In this document: in pieces, positions 51,349 through 60,163 of the stretch
Numbering within the stretch: the stretch's first letter is position 1
How the letters are laid out: the number at the start of each line of letters is the position of its first letter
The notes under the pieces: generated by a model
Seen by the model: the letters and a program-made list of their open reading frames with translations, nothing else
What the model was told of the DNA's origin: nothing
The model's database searches: none
Translations under genes and position numbers: made by a program
NCBI GenBank assembly: GCA_002148405.1
Contig: MUGG01000141.1
Location: 1 to 61,751, forward strand
DNA from: Alkalinema sp. CACIAM 70d
Lineage (GTDB): Bacteria > Cyanobacteriota > Cyanobacteriia > Leptolyngbyales > Leptolyngbyaceae
Direction: 5' to 3'
DNA length: 61,751 bases

Positions 51349-52420
51349 ACAACTACGGCGGGATGGATTGCAGGAGATTGTGATTGCCGATCGGTCGATC
51401 GGATCGCACACCGCGCCGTTTATTATTGCCGAACTCTCGGGCAACCATAACCAATCCCTCGATCGGGCCTTGGAACTCGTCGAAGCAGCAGCAAAATCCG
51501 GTGCCCACGCCCTCAAACTCCAGACCTACACTGCGGATACCATGACCCTGGATCTGGCGGAGGGGGAATTCTGGATTCACGATGCGGACAGCCTCTGGCA
51601 GGGCAATTCCCTTTACAACCTGTACCAGCAAGCCTACACGCCGTGGGAATGGCACGAGCCGATTTTTCAACGCTGTCGCGACTTGGGCATAATTGGCTTC
51701 AGTACGCCCTTCGACGCCACTGCGGTGGACTTTCTGGAATCGCTTGCTGTACCCTGTTACAAAATTGCCTCCTTTGAAAATATTGATTTACCGTTAATTC
51801 GCAAAGTTGCCCAAACCGGAAAACCGATGATTATGTCCACGGGCATGGCGACGATCGCGGAATTAGACGAGGCGGTCAGAACGGCGCGGGAGGCGGGTTG
51901 TCAGGATTTAATTTTGCTGAAATGCACCAGTACCTATCCCGCCACCCCCGAAAATTCCAATTTGCTCACGATTCCGCACCTGCGAGATTTATTTAACGTG
52001 CAAGTGGGCTTATCGGATCACACCCTGGGCATTGGGGTAGCTGTGGCCAGTGTGGCCCTGGGAGCGACGGTGATCGAAAAACATTTCACTCTACGACGAT
52101 CGGACGGTGGCGTCGATGCGGCGTTTTCCATGGAACCGGAGGAGATGGCGCAACTCGTAACTGAAACGGAGCGAGCGGCCCTGGCCCTCGGTCAAATCAG
52201 CTACGGCCCCACAGCAGCGGAAACCAAGTCCCTCCAGTTTCGTCGATCGCTCTACATCACCCAGGACTTGCAACCCGGAGCTGTTTTGACCCCAGAGAAC
52301 CTGCGATCGATCCGCCCTGGCCTAGGACTCCCCCCCAAATACTACGACCAGCTTTTAGGCAAATCCATTCGCTGTGCAGTCAAGGCTGGAACGCCGATGA
52401 ATTGGGAACTCTTAGCTTAG
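51338..52420 (+). CDS. pseI: Pseudaminic acid synthase PseI
   Basis: A 360-residue NeuB-family synthase that condenses the trideoxy-altrose sugar with phosphoenolpyruvate. FIIAELSGNHNQSLDRAL at the N-terminus, KLQTYTADTMTLD, STGMAT, KCTSTYPA and VGLSDHTLGIGVA build the TIM barrel; the C-terminal SAF domain starts near residue 295 (SLYITQDLQPGAVL). ELSGNHN matches PseI better than the NeuB/LegI start. It overlaps the PseG-PseH gene by 11 bases. It makes the nine-carbon sugar, which the SpsF-type enzyme should activate. The exact stereochemistry is inferred from neighbours. Confidence 0.92.
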   Translation: MLDRQLRRDGLQEIVIADRSIGSHTAPFIIAELSGNHNQSLDRALELVEAAAKSGAHALKLQTYTADTMTLDLAEGEFWIHDADSLWQGNSLYNLYQQAYTPWEWHEPIFQRCRDLGIIGFSTPFDATAVDFLESLAVPCYKIASFENIDLPLIRKVAQTGKPMIMSTGMATIAELDEAVRTAREAGCQDLILLKCTSTYPATPENSNLLTIPHLRDLFNVQVGLSDHTLGIGVAVASVALGATVIEKHFTLRRSDGGVDAAFSMEPEEMAQLVTETERAALALGQISYGPTAAETKSLQFRRSLYITQDLQPGAVLTPENLRSIRPGLGLPPKYYDQLLGKSIRCAVKAGTPMNWELLA

Positions 52421-52478
52421 AGACTTCTCAATCATGGCGGTATCAATTGGCTAGGCAGTAGGGCAAGGAATGCGAATC

Positions 52479-53498
52479 ATGGCTTCGATCGAATGGTTAA
52501 CGAAACGATTACCCCCCATTGAACGGATTCGGCTCCGGAGTGAACCGGATTATTACGGCATTAGCCATTTGATTGCCCAGGCCGTCGATCGGCCCAAACC
52601 ACCCCGCAGCTTTGCCCACTGGCTCCACGGTTGGATTTACACCGATCCGATTACCCATCCCCGCGAACTCACCTTTTGGGGGGAGCCCCAAGATACCATT
52701 TTAGTTGTCAACCAAGAACAAGTACAAATCCTCCAGGAATTTGGCTTCCAGCAAGTTCATGCAGCAGGCTTACCCTTTATTTATGGGAATTTACACACTG
52801 TGAATCGGCAAGCTCAAACGTTGCTGGTCATGCCATCCCATTCATCCGCTTATACAGATCAACAAGTCAATCAAGAAGAGTATGTTAAACACATTTTGCA
52901 ATGGAAAACCGAATTTTCAGATATTGTCTTTTGTATCCATGGTTCCTGCGTGGAAAGAGGCTACTGGATTCCAGTTTTAGATCACTATCAAATTCCTTGG
53001 ATCATCGGAGCAACTACCGACGATCGCAATGCACTCATCCGGATGAATATTATTTTCCGTAGCTTTGATTGTGTTACTTCCAATGTCATTGGTTCTCACA
53101 TTGCCTATGCTGCTTATTCTGGTTGTCGGGTGTCGATCGATGGCAAATATGCATCCCCCCAGATGAGCGAATTCCAGCATGATCCTTGGTATCGCTTATA
53201 TCCAGAACTCTTACAAAAACATCTAGAAATCTTCCACGAAACCCAAATCCGCCAACGCTTTCCTCAGTTTTTTGTCTCACCGATGAAGGCAACCTCCCAT
53301 GAAGCTTGGGGCAGGCAGACCGTGGGTTCTAACTATCAGAAAACACCGGAGGAATTAGTACCATTATTGGGTTGGCGACCAAAACAGCAAATATCAGGCT
53401 ATACTACGCGGGTTACTAGAAAGATTCGATCGGTGTTTCCTGCAAAACTTGCTAATACGCCATTGACCAATCAATACTACCAATCCGATTCCCCCTGA
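52479..53498 (+). CDS. Probable glycosyltransferase of unknown family
   Basis: A 339-residue protein that I do not recognise with confidence. It is soluble, without signal peptide. Residues near LLVMPSHSSAYTDQQVNQE and IVFCIHGSCVERGYW look like the start of a second Rossmann domain, and FDCVTSNVIGSHIAYAAYSGCRVSI resembles the donor-site pattern of GT-B transferases such as sialyl- and glycerophospho-transferases. I chose the ATG at 52479 because AAGGA lies nine bases upstream; the ATG at 52470 is only one base after it. It follows pseI directly and is the best candidate in the operon for a nonulosonate transferase. Confidence 0.6.
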   Translation: MASIEWLTKRLPPIERIRLRSEPDYYGISHLIAQAVDRPKPPRSFAHWLHGWIYTDPITHPRELTFWGEPQDTILVVNQEQVQILQEFGFQQVHAAGLPFIYGNLHTVNRQAQTLLVMPSHSSAYTDQQVNQEEYVKHILQWKTEFSDIVFCIHGSCVERGYWIPVLDHYQIPWIIGATTDDRNALIRMNIIFRSFDCVTSNVIGSHIAYAAYSGCRVSIDGKYASPQMSEFQHDPWYRLYPELLQKHLEIFHETQIRQRFPQFFVSPMKATSHEAWGRQTVGSNYQKTPEELVPLLGWRPKQQISGYTTRVTRKIRSVFPAKLANTPLTNQYYQSDSP

Positions 53499-53546
53499 AA
53501 AAGACGGAGAAGTTAGGTTGAAATACTTGAGCATTCTTCTTGTTTT

Positions 53547-54377
53547 ATGAAACTCGTTAATATTGGCTGCGGCCAAACTTTACACCCAGATTGGATTAAT
53601 CTCGACTTAGTTCCTAGTTCACCAGCCGTTCGATCGTTTGATATTCGGCGCGGCTTGCCCTTTGCTGAGCGAACCTGTGACGTGTGCTATAGCTCCCACG
53701 TTTTGGAGCATTTGCAGCCAGCCCAAGCAAGTTTTTTAATCACTGAAACCTTTCGGGTGCTGAAACCTGGTGGAATTTTGAGGATCGTAGTACCGGATTT
53801 AGAACAGATTGCACGGTTATACTTAGCATCGTTAGAACAATCTCTATCTGGCGATTCTCAAGCGATCGCACAATTAGATTGGATGCGGTTGGAACTCTTA
53901 GACCAGATGACCCGTACCCAGGCCGGGGGAGAGATGGGCAAATACCTCGATCGACTCAATGATCAGAATCCTGACTTGGATAAAGCATTTGTGAGATCGC
54001 GTATGGGTGCAGAAATAGATAACTATTATCAAGCAAAAAAACTAACCCGATGGCAAAAAATTCAATCTAAACAACCTACTTGGTACCTCCAAAAAATTCG
54101 GGTAAAAATTGCTGAGTTGTTTGTCTTACTTATTGCCGGAAAGCAGGCTCAGGAAGGTTTTCAGGAAGGTCTATTTCGTAATTCTGGAGAACTTCACCGC
54201 TGGATGTACGATCGCTTTTCCCTTCAGCAATTACTCAGCCAAACGGGATTTATAAAAATTCAGGTCTGTCAGGCAACCGAAAGTCGTATTCCTAATTTTA
54301 ATCACTTTGAGCTAGACACCCTGCAAGGACAGATCCGCAAACCTGATTCATTGTTTATGGAGGCGGTCAAACCATGA
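53547..54377 (+). CDS. Class I SAM-dependent methyltransferase
   Basis: A 276-residue methyltransferase. The motif order KLVNIGCGQTLHPDWINLDL, DIRRGLPFAERTCDVCYSSHVLEHL and ETFRVLKPGGILRIVVPDLE is typical of class I enzymes encoded in glycan clusters. The C-terminal third (about residues 120-276) is helical and basic, perhaps for binding a lipid-linked substrate at the membrane face. It lies between the putative transferase and a GT4 enzyme whose start overlaps its stop (ATGA). The methylated sugar is not known. Confidence 0.85.
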   Translation: MKLVNIGCGQTLHPDWINLDLVPSSPAVRSFDIRRGLPFAERTCDVCYSSHVLEHLQPAQASFLITETFRVLKPGGILRIVVPDLEQIARLYLASLEQSLSGDSQAIAQLDWMRLELLDQMTRTQAGGEMGKYLDRLNDQNPDLDKAFVRSRMGAEIDNYYQAKKLTRWQKIQSKQPTWYLQKIRVKIAELFVLLIAGKQAQEGFQEGLFRNSGELHRWMYDRFSLQQLLSQTGFIKIQVCQATESRIPNFNHFELDTLQGQIRKPDSLFMEAVKP

Positions 54378-55621
54378 AACCGCTGCTACTTAGTACTTAT
54401 GACATCACCGGGGGCGCAGCGCGAGCGGCCTATCGCTTACACCAAGGCTTGCGGGAAATCGGTCTAGACTCCCAAATGCTGGTACAAAACAAAGCCAGTG
54501 ACGATCGAACGGTCATTGCCCCCCGCAGCAAATTGCAGAAAACCATTGCCTTCCTGCGGCCTGGGATTGATGGCTTACCCCTAAGCTTCTACCGTAAACG
54601 GCAAATCGATCGCTATTCCCCCGCTTGGTTACCGGAACCTTTGACGCAGCAAATTGCCGCCCTGCAACCGGATATTGTTAATCTGCATTGGGTGGGTAGT
54701 GGCTTCCTGCGCCTGGAAACGTTGCGTAAACTGCGGCTGCCGATCGTCTGGACAATGCACGATATGTGGGCCTTCACCGGCGGTTGTCACTACAGCGATG
54801 GCTGCGATCGCTACGAGCAGACCTGTGGCGCTTGCCCAAAGCTTAGTAGCTCCAAAAAACGAGATCTATCCTATTGGATTTGGCAGCGGAAACAACGCGC
54901 TTGGCAACAGCTCAGTTTAACGGTAGTGACCCCCAGCCGCTGGTTAGCCCAATGTGCTGCCCAAAGTTCTCTCCTCAAGCATTCCCGCATTGAAATCATT
55001 CCCTATGGTCTCGATTTACAACGGTATCGCCCCTACGATCGTGACGACGATCGCGCCATTGTTCGCCAAATCTTGAATTTACCGTTGGACGTACCATTAA
55101 TTCTCTTTGGTGCGGCGGATGCCACCCGCGATCGGCGCAAAGGGTTCCATGTCTTACAAGCTGCGTTGCAAAGTTTGAGCCAACAATCGTGGCCCCAACG
55201 ACCTGAACTGGTGATTTTTGGTGCATCACGGCCCGAAGTTCCACCAGATTTGGGCTTTCCCACCCACTACTTAGGTACCTTGGGCGATGAAATTTCCCTA
55301 TCCCTGGCCTACGCAGCAGCAGACGTGTTTGTCGCACCGTCCCTGGAAGATAATTTGCCCAATACGGTCTTAGAAGCCCTCGCCTGTGGAACCCCCTGCG
55401 TGGCTTTCAAAATTGGTGGGATGCCAGACATGATTATTCCCGGTGAAACGGGATATCTGGCCCAACCCTATCGCGTCCAAGACTTGGCCCAGGGGATTCG
55501 TTGGGTGCTGATGACCGATCAGCCGTTGCGGCCCCAAGCCCGTGCCCAGGCTGAAAAATCCTTTGCCCTGACCCAGCAAGCCCAGCGCTACCAAAAGCTG
55601 TTTCAAGAACTTTTGTCCTAA
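54374..55621 (+). CDS. Glycosyltransferase family 4
   Basis: A 415-residue GT4 enzyme. The N-terminal domain begins with STYDITGGAARAAYRLHQGL; WTMHDMWAFTGGCHYSDGC (cysteine-rich) follows, and the C-terminal domain has LILFGAADATRDRRKGFHVL and PSLEDNLPNTVLEALACGTPCV (E-x7-E). The pattern is that of WcaC-like GT4 enzymes. It resembles the partial glycosyltransferase at the left window edge. It probably extends the same glycan as the nonulosonate operon, and is the last gene before dnaX, after which the strand-specific cluster ends. Confidence 0.88.
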   Translation: MKPLLLSTYDITGGAARAAYRLHQGLREIGLDSQMLVQNKASDDRTVIAPRSKLQKTIAFLRPGIDGLPLSFYRKRQIDRYSPAWLPEPLTQQIAALQPDIVNLHWVGSGFLRLETLRKLRLPIVWTMHDMWAFTGGCHYSDGCDRYEQTCGACPKLSSSKKRDLSYWIWQRKQRAWQQLSLTVVTPSRWLAQCAAQSSLLKHSRIEIIPYGLDLQRYRPYDRDDDRAIVRQILNLPLDVPLILFGAADATRDRRKGFHVLQAALQSLSQQSWPQRPELVIFGASRPEVPPDLGFPTHYLGTLGDEISLSLAYAAADVFVAPSLEDNLPNTVLEALACGTPCVAFKIGGMPDMIIPGETGYLAQPYRVQDLAQGIRWVLMTDQPLRPQARAQAEKSFALTQQAQRYQKLFQELLS

Positions 55622-55692
55622 TTCCAGGGAAGGGGGAAATGGGGCTTACAATAGATCCCGGTTCACCCCTGACTTGAGTCGCGATCGTCCCT

Positions 55693-57777
55693 ATGTCCTA
55701 CATTCCTCTGCACCATAAATATCGCCCTCAAACCTTCGCGCAATTGGTGGGACAGGAAGCGATCGCAACCACCCTCAGCAACGCCCTGACCCAAAAACGC
55801 ATCGCTCCGGCCTACCTGTTCACGGGCGCACGGGGAACCGGAAAAACCTCCAGTGCGCGCATTTTGGCCAAGTCCCTCAACTGCATTGCAGGCTCAGAAC
55901 CGACGCCCCACCCCTGCGGCCAATGTGAAACCTGTCGCGAAATCACCCAAGGGTCTGCCTTGGATGTAATCGAAATCGACGCGGCCAGCAATACGGGGGT
56001 TGATAACATTCGCGAACTGATTGAACGGGCGCAATTTGCTCCAGTGCGTTGCCGTTATAAGGTCTATGTCATTGACGAAGTCCATATGCTCAGCAATGCG
56101 GCCTTTAATGCGTTACTGAAAACGTTGGAAGAGCCGCCGGAACGGGTGGTTTTTGTCTTGGCAACCACCGATCCCCAACGGGTTTTGCCGACGATTATTT
56201 CCCGGTGCCAGCGCTTCGATTTTCGGCGCATTCCCCTGGAAGCGATGGTGCAACATTTGGGGCACATTGCCCATCGGGAGCAGATCGCGATCGCCCCCGA
56301 TGCGGTGCAACTGGTGGCCCAAATTTCCCAGGGCGGCATGCGCGATGCCGAAAGTTTGCTGGATCAACTTAGCTTACTCGCAGGCGAAGTCACCGTCGAA
56401 AAAGTTTGGGATCTGGTGGGGGCGGTACCGGAGCGGGACTTGATGGCGTTGGTACAGGCGATCGCGACGGATAATCCCGAAACCATGCTCGATCACACCC
56501 GTCGCTTAATGGATCGGGGTCGCGAACCGTTAATTGTGCTGCAAAATTTAGCCAGTTTCTACCGGGATTTGCTCATCGCCAAAACGGCCCCCCAGCGCAA
56601 TGATTTAGTGGCCATCACGCCCCCCACTTGGGCAGAAATGACCGCCTTTGTACAATCGGTGGATATTGGCTGGTTATTGGCCGGACAGCAACATCTACGC
56701 AGTGCCGAAGTTCAGATAAAAAACACGACCCAACCTCGGCTGTGGCTAGAAGTGACCTTAATGGGCCTGTTGCCTTCAGCGATCGCAACTGTTAGCCTTG
56801 CTCCCCAGCCCTCTGCGGCCCCGCCAGTCCCCCGATCGGTGCCCCCCCAGCCCTCCGCCAAACCCGCATCCAAATCCACCCCTCAAGCGGCACAGGCAAC
56901 GATCACCCCACGATCGCCCGCCACGCCTGCAACCCCGACTCAACCGATCCCTAACCCAACGCCGACTCCCGCTGCTTCTGCGGATTCCACCTCACCGTCT
57001 AGCCAGCCTGCAAACCTAGATTTAGAGGCGCTATGGCAGCAAATTCTGGGGTATATCGATTCAGCTCCAGCCTTGGGGATGATTCGGCCCAACTGCCAGT
57101 TGCTAAAATTCGATGGTCAAGAAATTACGATCGGCGTTGTCAAAACCATGCTGGCGATCGTTAAAAAACAAAGTCCAGCCCTTGGGAAAGCCTGTGCTAA
57201 AGCCTGTAAAACCAATGTGAAGCTGGTTTGGGTGGGGATGGAGAGCGAATTGATTACGGTTCCGGCTCAAATGTCTTCTCCAACGGGATCGCCCCATCCC
57301 AACCCGTTCCCAACGGTCTCTGCTCCATCGAGTCCCTCTGCCCAACCGTTTCAACCGACGCAACCAGCCCCTAATCCAACCGTTGCTTCGCCCACATCCA
57401 CCACTGGCAGTCTACCTACAACAAGGCAGAGCGAGCCAGCTTTGCCACCGCATCTGCCGGAAATCCCACCTATGGCAACAACTGGCTATGACTTCGATCA
57501 ACGCCATAGCCTAGATGAACTCAGCCGTGCCACAAAAAGTTTAGCCGAAGCCTTTAATGGTCAAATTGTGACTCTAGAGGAGGAGGGAAGCCCTGCTGAA
57601 GATTCTCCGATCGACCTAGGAGAGGCGTCCCATTCCCCGATCGCGAATCTTCCATTGTCCAATTCCCCCACAGCCTTGCCCGCCAGCAGTGAACTGCCTA
57701 CAGTGGCAGACATTTTGGGTGAGGATGGATTGAATTTAGATGAGGATGACGATGACGACGATGATGTACCGTTTTAA
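55693..57777 (+). CDS. dnaX: DNA polymerase III subunit gamma/tau DnaX
   Basis: A 694-residue clamp-loader subunit. The AAA+ domain has Walker A GARGTGKTS (residues 45-53), zinc-binding cysteines (C64, C75, C78, C81), DExx IDEVHMLS near 128 and sensor TTDPQRVLPTIISRCQRF. Beyond residue 375 come a long Pro/Ser/Thr-rich linker, a C-terminal domain (about 445-530) and an acidic tail ending DEDDDDDDDVPF. No intein is inserted, unlike in some cyanobacterial dnaX genes, and no gamma-type frameshift signal is in frame. The gene stands 71 bp after the glycan operon. Confidence 0.95.
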   Translation: MSYIPLHHKYRPQTFAQLVGQEAIATTLSNALTQKRIAPAYLFTGARGTGKTSSARILAKSLNCIAGSEPTPHPCGQCETCREITQGSALDVIEIDAASNTGVDNIRELIERAQFAPVRCRYKVYVIDEVHMLSNAAFNALLKTLEEPPERVVFVLATTDPQRVLPTIISRCQRFDFRRIPLEAMVQHLGHIAHREQIAIAPDAVQLVAQISQGGMRDAESLLDQLSLLAGEVTVEKVWDLVGAVPERDLMALVQAIATDNPETMLDHTRRLMDRGREPLIVLQNLASFYRDLLIAKTAPQRNDLVAITPPTWAEMTAFVQSVDIGWLLAGQQHLRSAEVQIKNTTQPRLWLEVTLMGLLPSAIATVSLAPQPSAAPPVPRSVPPQPSAKPASKSTPQAAQATITPRSPATPATPTQPIPNPTPTPAASADSTSPSSQPANLDLEALWQQILGYIDSAPALGMIRPNCQLLKFDGQEITIGVVKTMLAIVKKQSPALGKACAKACKTNVKLVWVGMESELITVPAQMSSPTGSPHPNPFPTVSAPSSPSAQPFQPTQPAPNPTVASPTSTTGSLPTTRQSEPALPPHLPEIPPMATTGYDFDQRHSLDELSRATKSLAEAFNGQIVTLEEEGSPAEDSPIDLGEASHSPIANLPLSNSPTALPASSELPTVADILGEDGLNLDEDDDDDDDVPF

Positions 57778-57790
57778 CCCGGAGCGAACC

Positions 57791-58108
57791 TTAAATTTCT
57801 TCGTCTTCTAGCGTTCCCACCACGATCGCACAAAAGGCAAAGCCAGCCACTAGCGGGATAGGAGCCGCAAGGGTGAAACTGAGCACCAAGGACACTAAAA
57901 AGACTGCTGTTGCTAAAATACACCAAAACCGTTCATCGGCACTCAGTCCCTTTTCTGCCTTGATGGCCCGCAGAACCTGCTGCGGAATCGGCACAGGCAT
58001 AACGGCATTCGGCGGAAAAGCCCAATAGCGGGAGCGATCGCGAAACCAATCACTCCAGCCATTTTCCAAACACCAGTCGGCGATCCACTGTTCGCAATAG
58101 TGATTCAT
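57791..58108 (-). CDS. Small conserved membrane protein
   Basis: A 105-residue protein without a family that I recognise. The N-terminal half is soluble and rich in Trp/Cys (YCEQWIADWCLENGWSDWF), followed by one or two hydrophobic segments (about residues 61-98) and an acidic end (LEDEEI). It is convergent with dnaX (13-bp gap). A palindrome and two hairpins lie in its upstream region. The length and composition suggest a small plasma- or thylakoid-membrane protein; no function can be given. Confidence 0.6.
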   Translation of the reverse strand: MNHYCEQWIADWCLENGWSDWFRDRSRYWAFPPNAVMPVPIPQQVLRAIKAEKGLSADERFWCILATAVFLVSLVLSFTLAAPIPLVAGFAFCAIVVGTLEDEEI

Positions 58109-58380
58109 AGCGCAATTGTCTGAGCCTTAGAAAAGTGGATAAAGCAACCCTGCGTGGCAACTGCCACACCAATTAGAACTCCATTGAGCAACCCTTGATT
58201 AGCTTGGCTATGTGGCTGGGAACAGAGCCTCATCAGCCCATTCGTCTCTCCCAATCCATCCCATAACTAGCAAATTTGGTTACCTAAGAATGTGACTAAT
58301 TAATTCGATGCTTTGATTTAAATCTATTATTGCAAGAGACTAGCAAAGGACAAGCCCTCTCCACAACCAAAGATATTAAA

Positions 58381-58402
58381 GTTTACGTATCTATACGTAA
58401 AC
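58381..58402. promoter_or_regulatory. Perfect 22-bp palindrome
   Basis: GTTTACGTAT and ATACGTAAAC flank a 2-nt centre, a perfect 10-bp inverted repeat of the size bound by TetR-like or other dimeric regulators. It is about 275 bp upstream of the small membrane protein gene. No regulator gene is adjacent. Confidence 0.55.
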
Positions 58403-58445
58403 CATTACGACATGTCACTAAATCCAGATAGTTGGTAACTCAGGT

Positions 58446-58485
58446 AGACTCTCTGGTTCGAGTCTCCTCCCCAGAAAGGAGGAGA
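58446..58485. other. Overlapping alternative hairpins
   Basis: AGACTC/GAGTCT (58446-58451, 58460-58465) and TCTCCTCC/GGAGGAGA (58463-58470, 58478-58485) share three bases, so only one can form fully. This switch-like arrangement follows the minus-strand methyltransferase gene. It may be a terminator region or a small structured RNA. Confidence 0.45.
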
Positions 58486-58524
58486 TTGCCCCCAGCCTGC
58501 TAAAAAGATGGGTCAGTCAACTAG

Positions 58525-59232
58525 CTAGCCGACATTAAACCCTTGAGCAGTTTGACTCATTGCAATCCCTCCATCAATGGGATACATCTGAAACGCAATC
58601 CCCAGTTGATCGGACCATCGCTGCATAATTCGTCGTTCTCCGGGGCGCTGGATGTCGTCAAGCACGATCGGGCAAACGGATGCCAGTTGATGGGCAAAAA
58701 AAGGAACGGCTGGATAACGAGCCAATTGTTTACCCGGTTCATAGGCGGGGGGGCCATCAACGATGAGGCAATCAATTTGTTGATTCCCGATCGATCGCTG
58801 AATCGGTTCCGCGTCGTACCACAGGTTGCCATCCAACGCCAAGGCACAGGGAACCAAGGGCGCATGAATGCACGTTACAACGTCCAACAATTTTTCTTGA
58901 GCCAGAAAACCTTTGACTTGCTCAAGCCAATCCCGATCATGATCGATCGTGTACAAATGCCCGTGGCCCAAATTTTTTAGGAGTTTCGCCAAATAATAAG
59001 TCGTCAGACCACTGCCACATTCCACAACGGACTGGGGACGGCGAAAGAAAATTGTATTGAGAATTTTAACAATGCCACTGGGACGCATGGCAGAAGAAGA
59101 CCAAGGCAAGTAGGTCGTTGTCAATGGCGTCAGCGCCTGTATTGCCAACTGATCCTGGAGCTCCTTCGCTAGCGTTTCAGAATGCAACAGACTATCAATC
59201 CAGGTGCGTATTTTATGTTTCCACTGAACCAT
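58525..59232 (-). CDS. Class I SAM-dependent methyltransferase
   Basis: A 235-residue methyltransferase of the Methyltransf_24-like type. VVECGSGLTTYYLAKLLKNLG is motif I, LYTIDHDRDWLEQVKGFL motif II, and DCLIVDGPPAYEPGKQLA motif IV, a common arrangement for O-methyltransferases. The ATG at 59232 (MVQWKHKIRTWI) is likely, since AGGAG lies about a dozen bases upstream; a TTG at 59259 is possible. The gene is monocistronic and close to the DUF6816 gene. The substrate is unknown; its neighbours do not define one. Confidence 0.82.
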   Translation of the reverse strand: MVQWKHKIRTWIDSLLHSETLAKELQDQLAIQALTPLTTTYLPWSSSAMRPSGIVKILNTIFFRRPQSVVECGSGLTTYYLAKLLKNLGHGHLYTIDHDRDWLEQVKGFLAQEKLLDVVTCIHAPLVPCALALDGNLWYDAEPIQRSIGNQQIDCLIVDGPPAYEPGKQLARYPAVPFFAHQLASVCPIVLDDIQRPGERRIMQRWSDQLGIAFQMYPIDGGIAMSQTAQGFNVG

Positions 59233-59262
59233 GATGAAAACAGACTCCTGAGTAAGCAAGTA

Positions 59263-59294
59263 TAAACATGAGTAAAGATAAACATGAGCAAAGA
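59263..59294. repeat. 16-bp tandem duplication in the methyltransferase leader
   Basis: TAAACATGAGTAAAGA (59263-59278) and TAAACATGAGCAAAGA (59279-59294) lie just upstream of the methyltransferase start. Confidence 0.9.
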
Positions 59295-59323
59295 CGAAAG
59301 CTCAGATGTAACGAAAGAAAAAA

Positions 59324-60163
59324 CTAGGACTTGGGGATTGGAAATAATTCTAAACGGTAACGATAGAGGGCAACAGGAATTTCTCTGGCACGAAAATATA
59401 GAGGATCCTGAGGAGAGAGATAAACCGCCGTAAACTGATCCGCCACGATCGTCGGCAGTTGGGATTGTTCAGACGTTTTGAGAGCAGTTTGTAGATGATA
59501 ATCCGTGGTTGTTTCAACTTGGTTGAGATAGGGAGAGCGGAGATAGGCTGCGGTAGTACCCCGAAAAATTTGTTGAAAAATTTCTGTAGTAATAAATTCC
59601 TTAGGATTAGGTTGCTCAGTATTTCGACCTGTAATGCGAGAGACCAGTTCCCGATCGCCCTGTAAAAGCGTGCGTTGCTCATTGGGTAGCTTAGGGTTCA
59701 CCGTGACGGATTTCACCAAGTTATCACCCAGATAAGCCCGGGAAATATTCAACCCATTGAAAGCTCGATCGACCACAATTTGGTTCGTTGTCGCTGGAAT
59801 GGGCCCCATGGCATTAATTACTGGCTGCTCAATAAACCGCACATCAAATTCAATCGGTTGATTGAGAGAGGCCCGGTTCCCTTCAAACCCTGGCGTCACA
59901 ATGTCCGGCGCGAGGGGTGCGGCTAAATCGACTAGGGTACTTTTGACATGCCACGTCCCAGCAATCCACTGGGGGAAGGCCATTTCTCGATCGGGGGCTT
60001 GTACCGTGGGAAGATGCTGCCATTTGGGAAAGGAGGCAATGCGATCGGTCAAGCTTTCCGCCACCGCAGCCTCCATCCATCCCAAATTTACGCAACCTAT
60101 AACTAGGCTCAGGAGAATCCCGATCCCGATTCGTTGCATGGCTATTCTGCAAATTTCAATCAT
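59324..60163 (-). CDS. DUF6816 family secreted protein
   Basis: A 279-residue protein with a signal peptide or anchor (IGIGILLSLVIGCVNLGWM, cleavage near AVA-ES). The mature part is probably a beta-barrel: FPQWIAGTWHVKSTLVDLAAP, then long strand-rich stretches ending in YRYRLELFPIP. It fits DUF6816, a plant-and-cyanobacteria family whose plastid members sit in the thylakoid lumen. I chose the ATG at 60163 because GAGG lies five bases upstream; an ATG at 60139 would also keep the signal. Lipocalin-like binding is possible but unproven. Confidence 0.72.
   Translation of the reverse strand: MIEICRIAMQRIGIGILLSLVIGCVNLGWMEAAVAESLTDRIASFPKWQHLPTVQAPDREMAFPQWIAGTWHVKSTLVDLAAPLAPDIVTPGFEGNRASLNQPIEFDVRFIEQPVINAMGPIPATTNQIVVDRAFNGLNISRAYLGDNLVKSVTVNPKLPNEQRTLLQGDRELVSRITGRNTEQPNPKEFITTEIFQQIFRGTTAAYLRSPYLNQVETTTDYHLQTALKTSEQSQLPTIVADQFTAVYLSPQDPLYFRAREIPVALYRYRLELFPIPKS

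Larger units (their letters stand above)
58109..58524. other. Intergenic region with palindrome and hairpins
   Basis: This 416-bp region separates two minus-strand genes. It contains the palindrome at 58381-58402 and alternative hairpins at 58446-58485. No coding sequence or tRNA is convincing. Confidence 0.55.

Noticed and set aside
57140..57180. Programmed frameshift in dnaX at an A-run (GTTAAAAAACAA)
   Set aside because: The codon phase is T-AAA-AAA-C, which does not give a usable slippery heptamer; the acidic tail continues in frame.
58450..58475. tRNA T-arm-like GGTTCGAGTC
   Set aside because: The flanking bases do not form a T stem, and no acceptor, D or anticodon arm can be built; hairpins explain it better.
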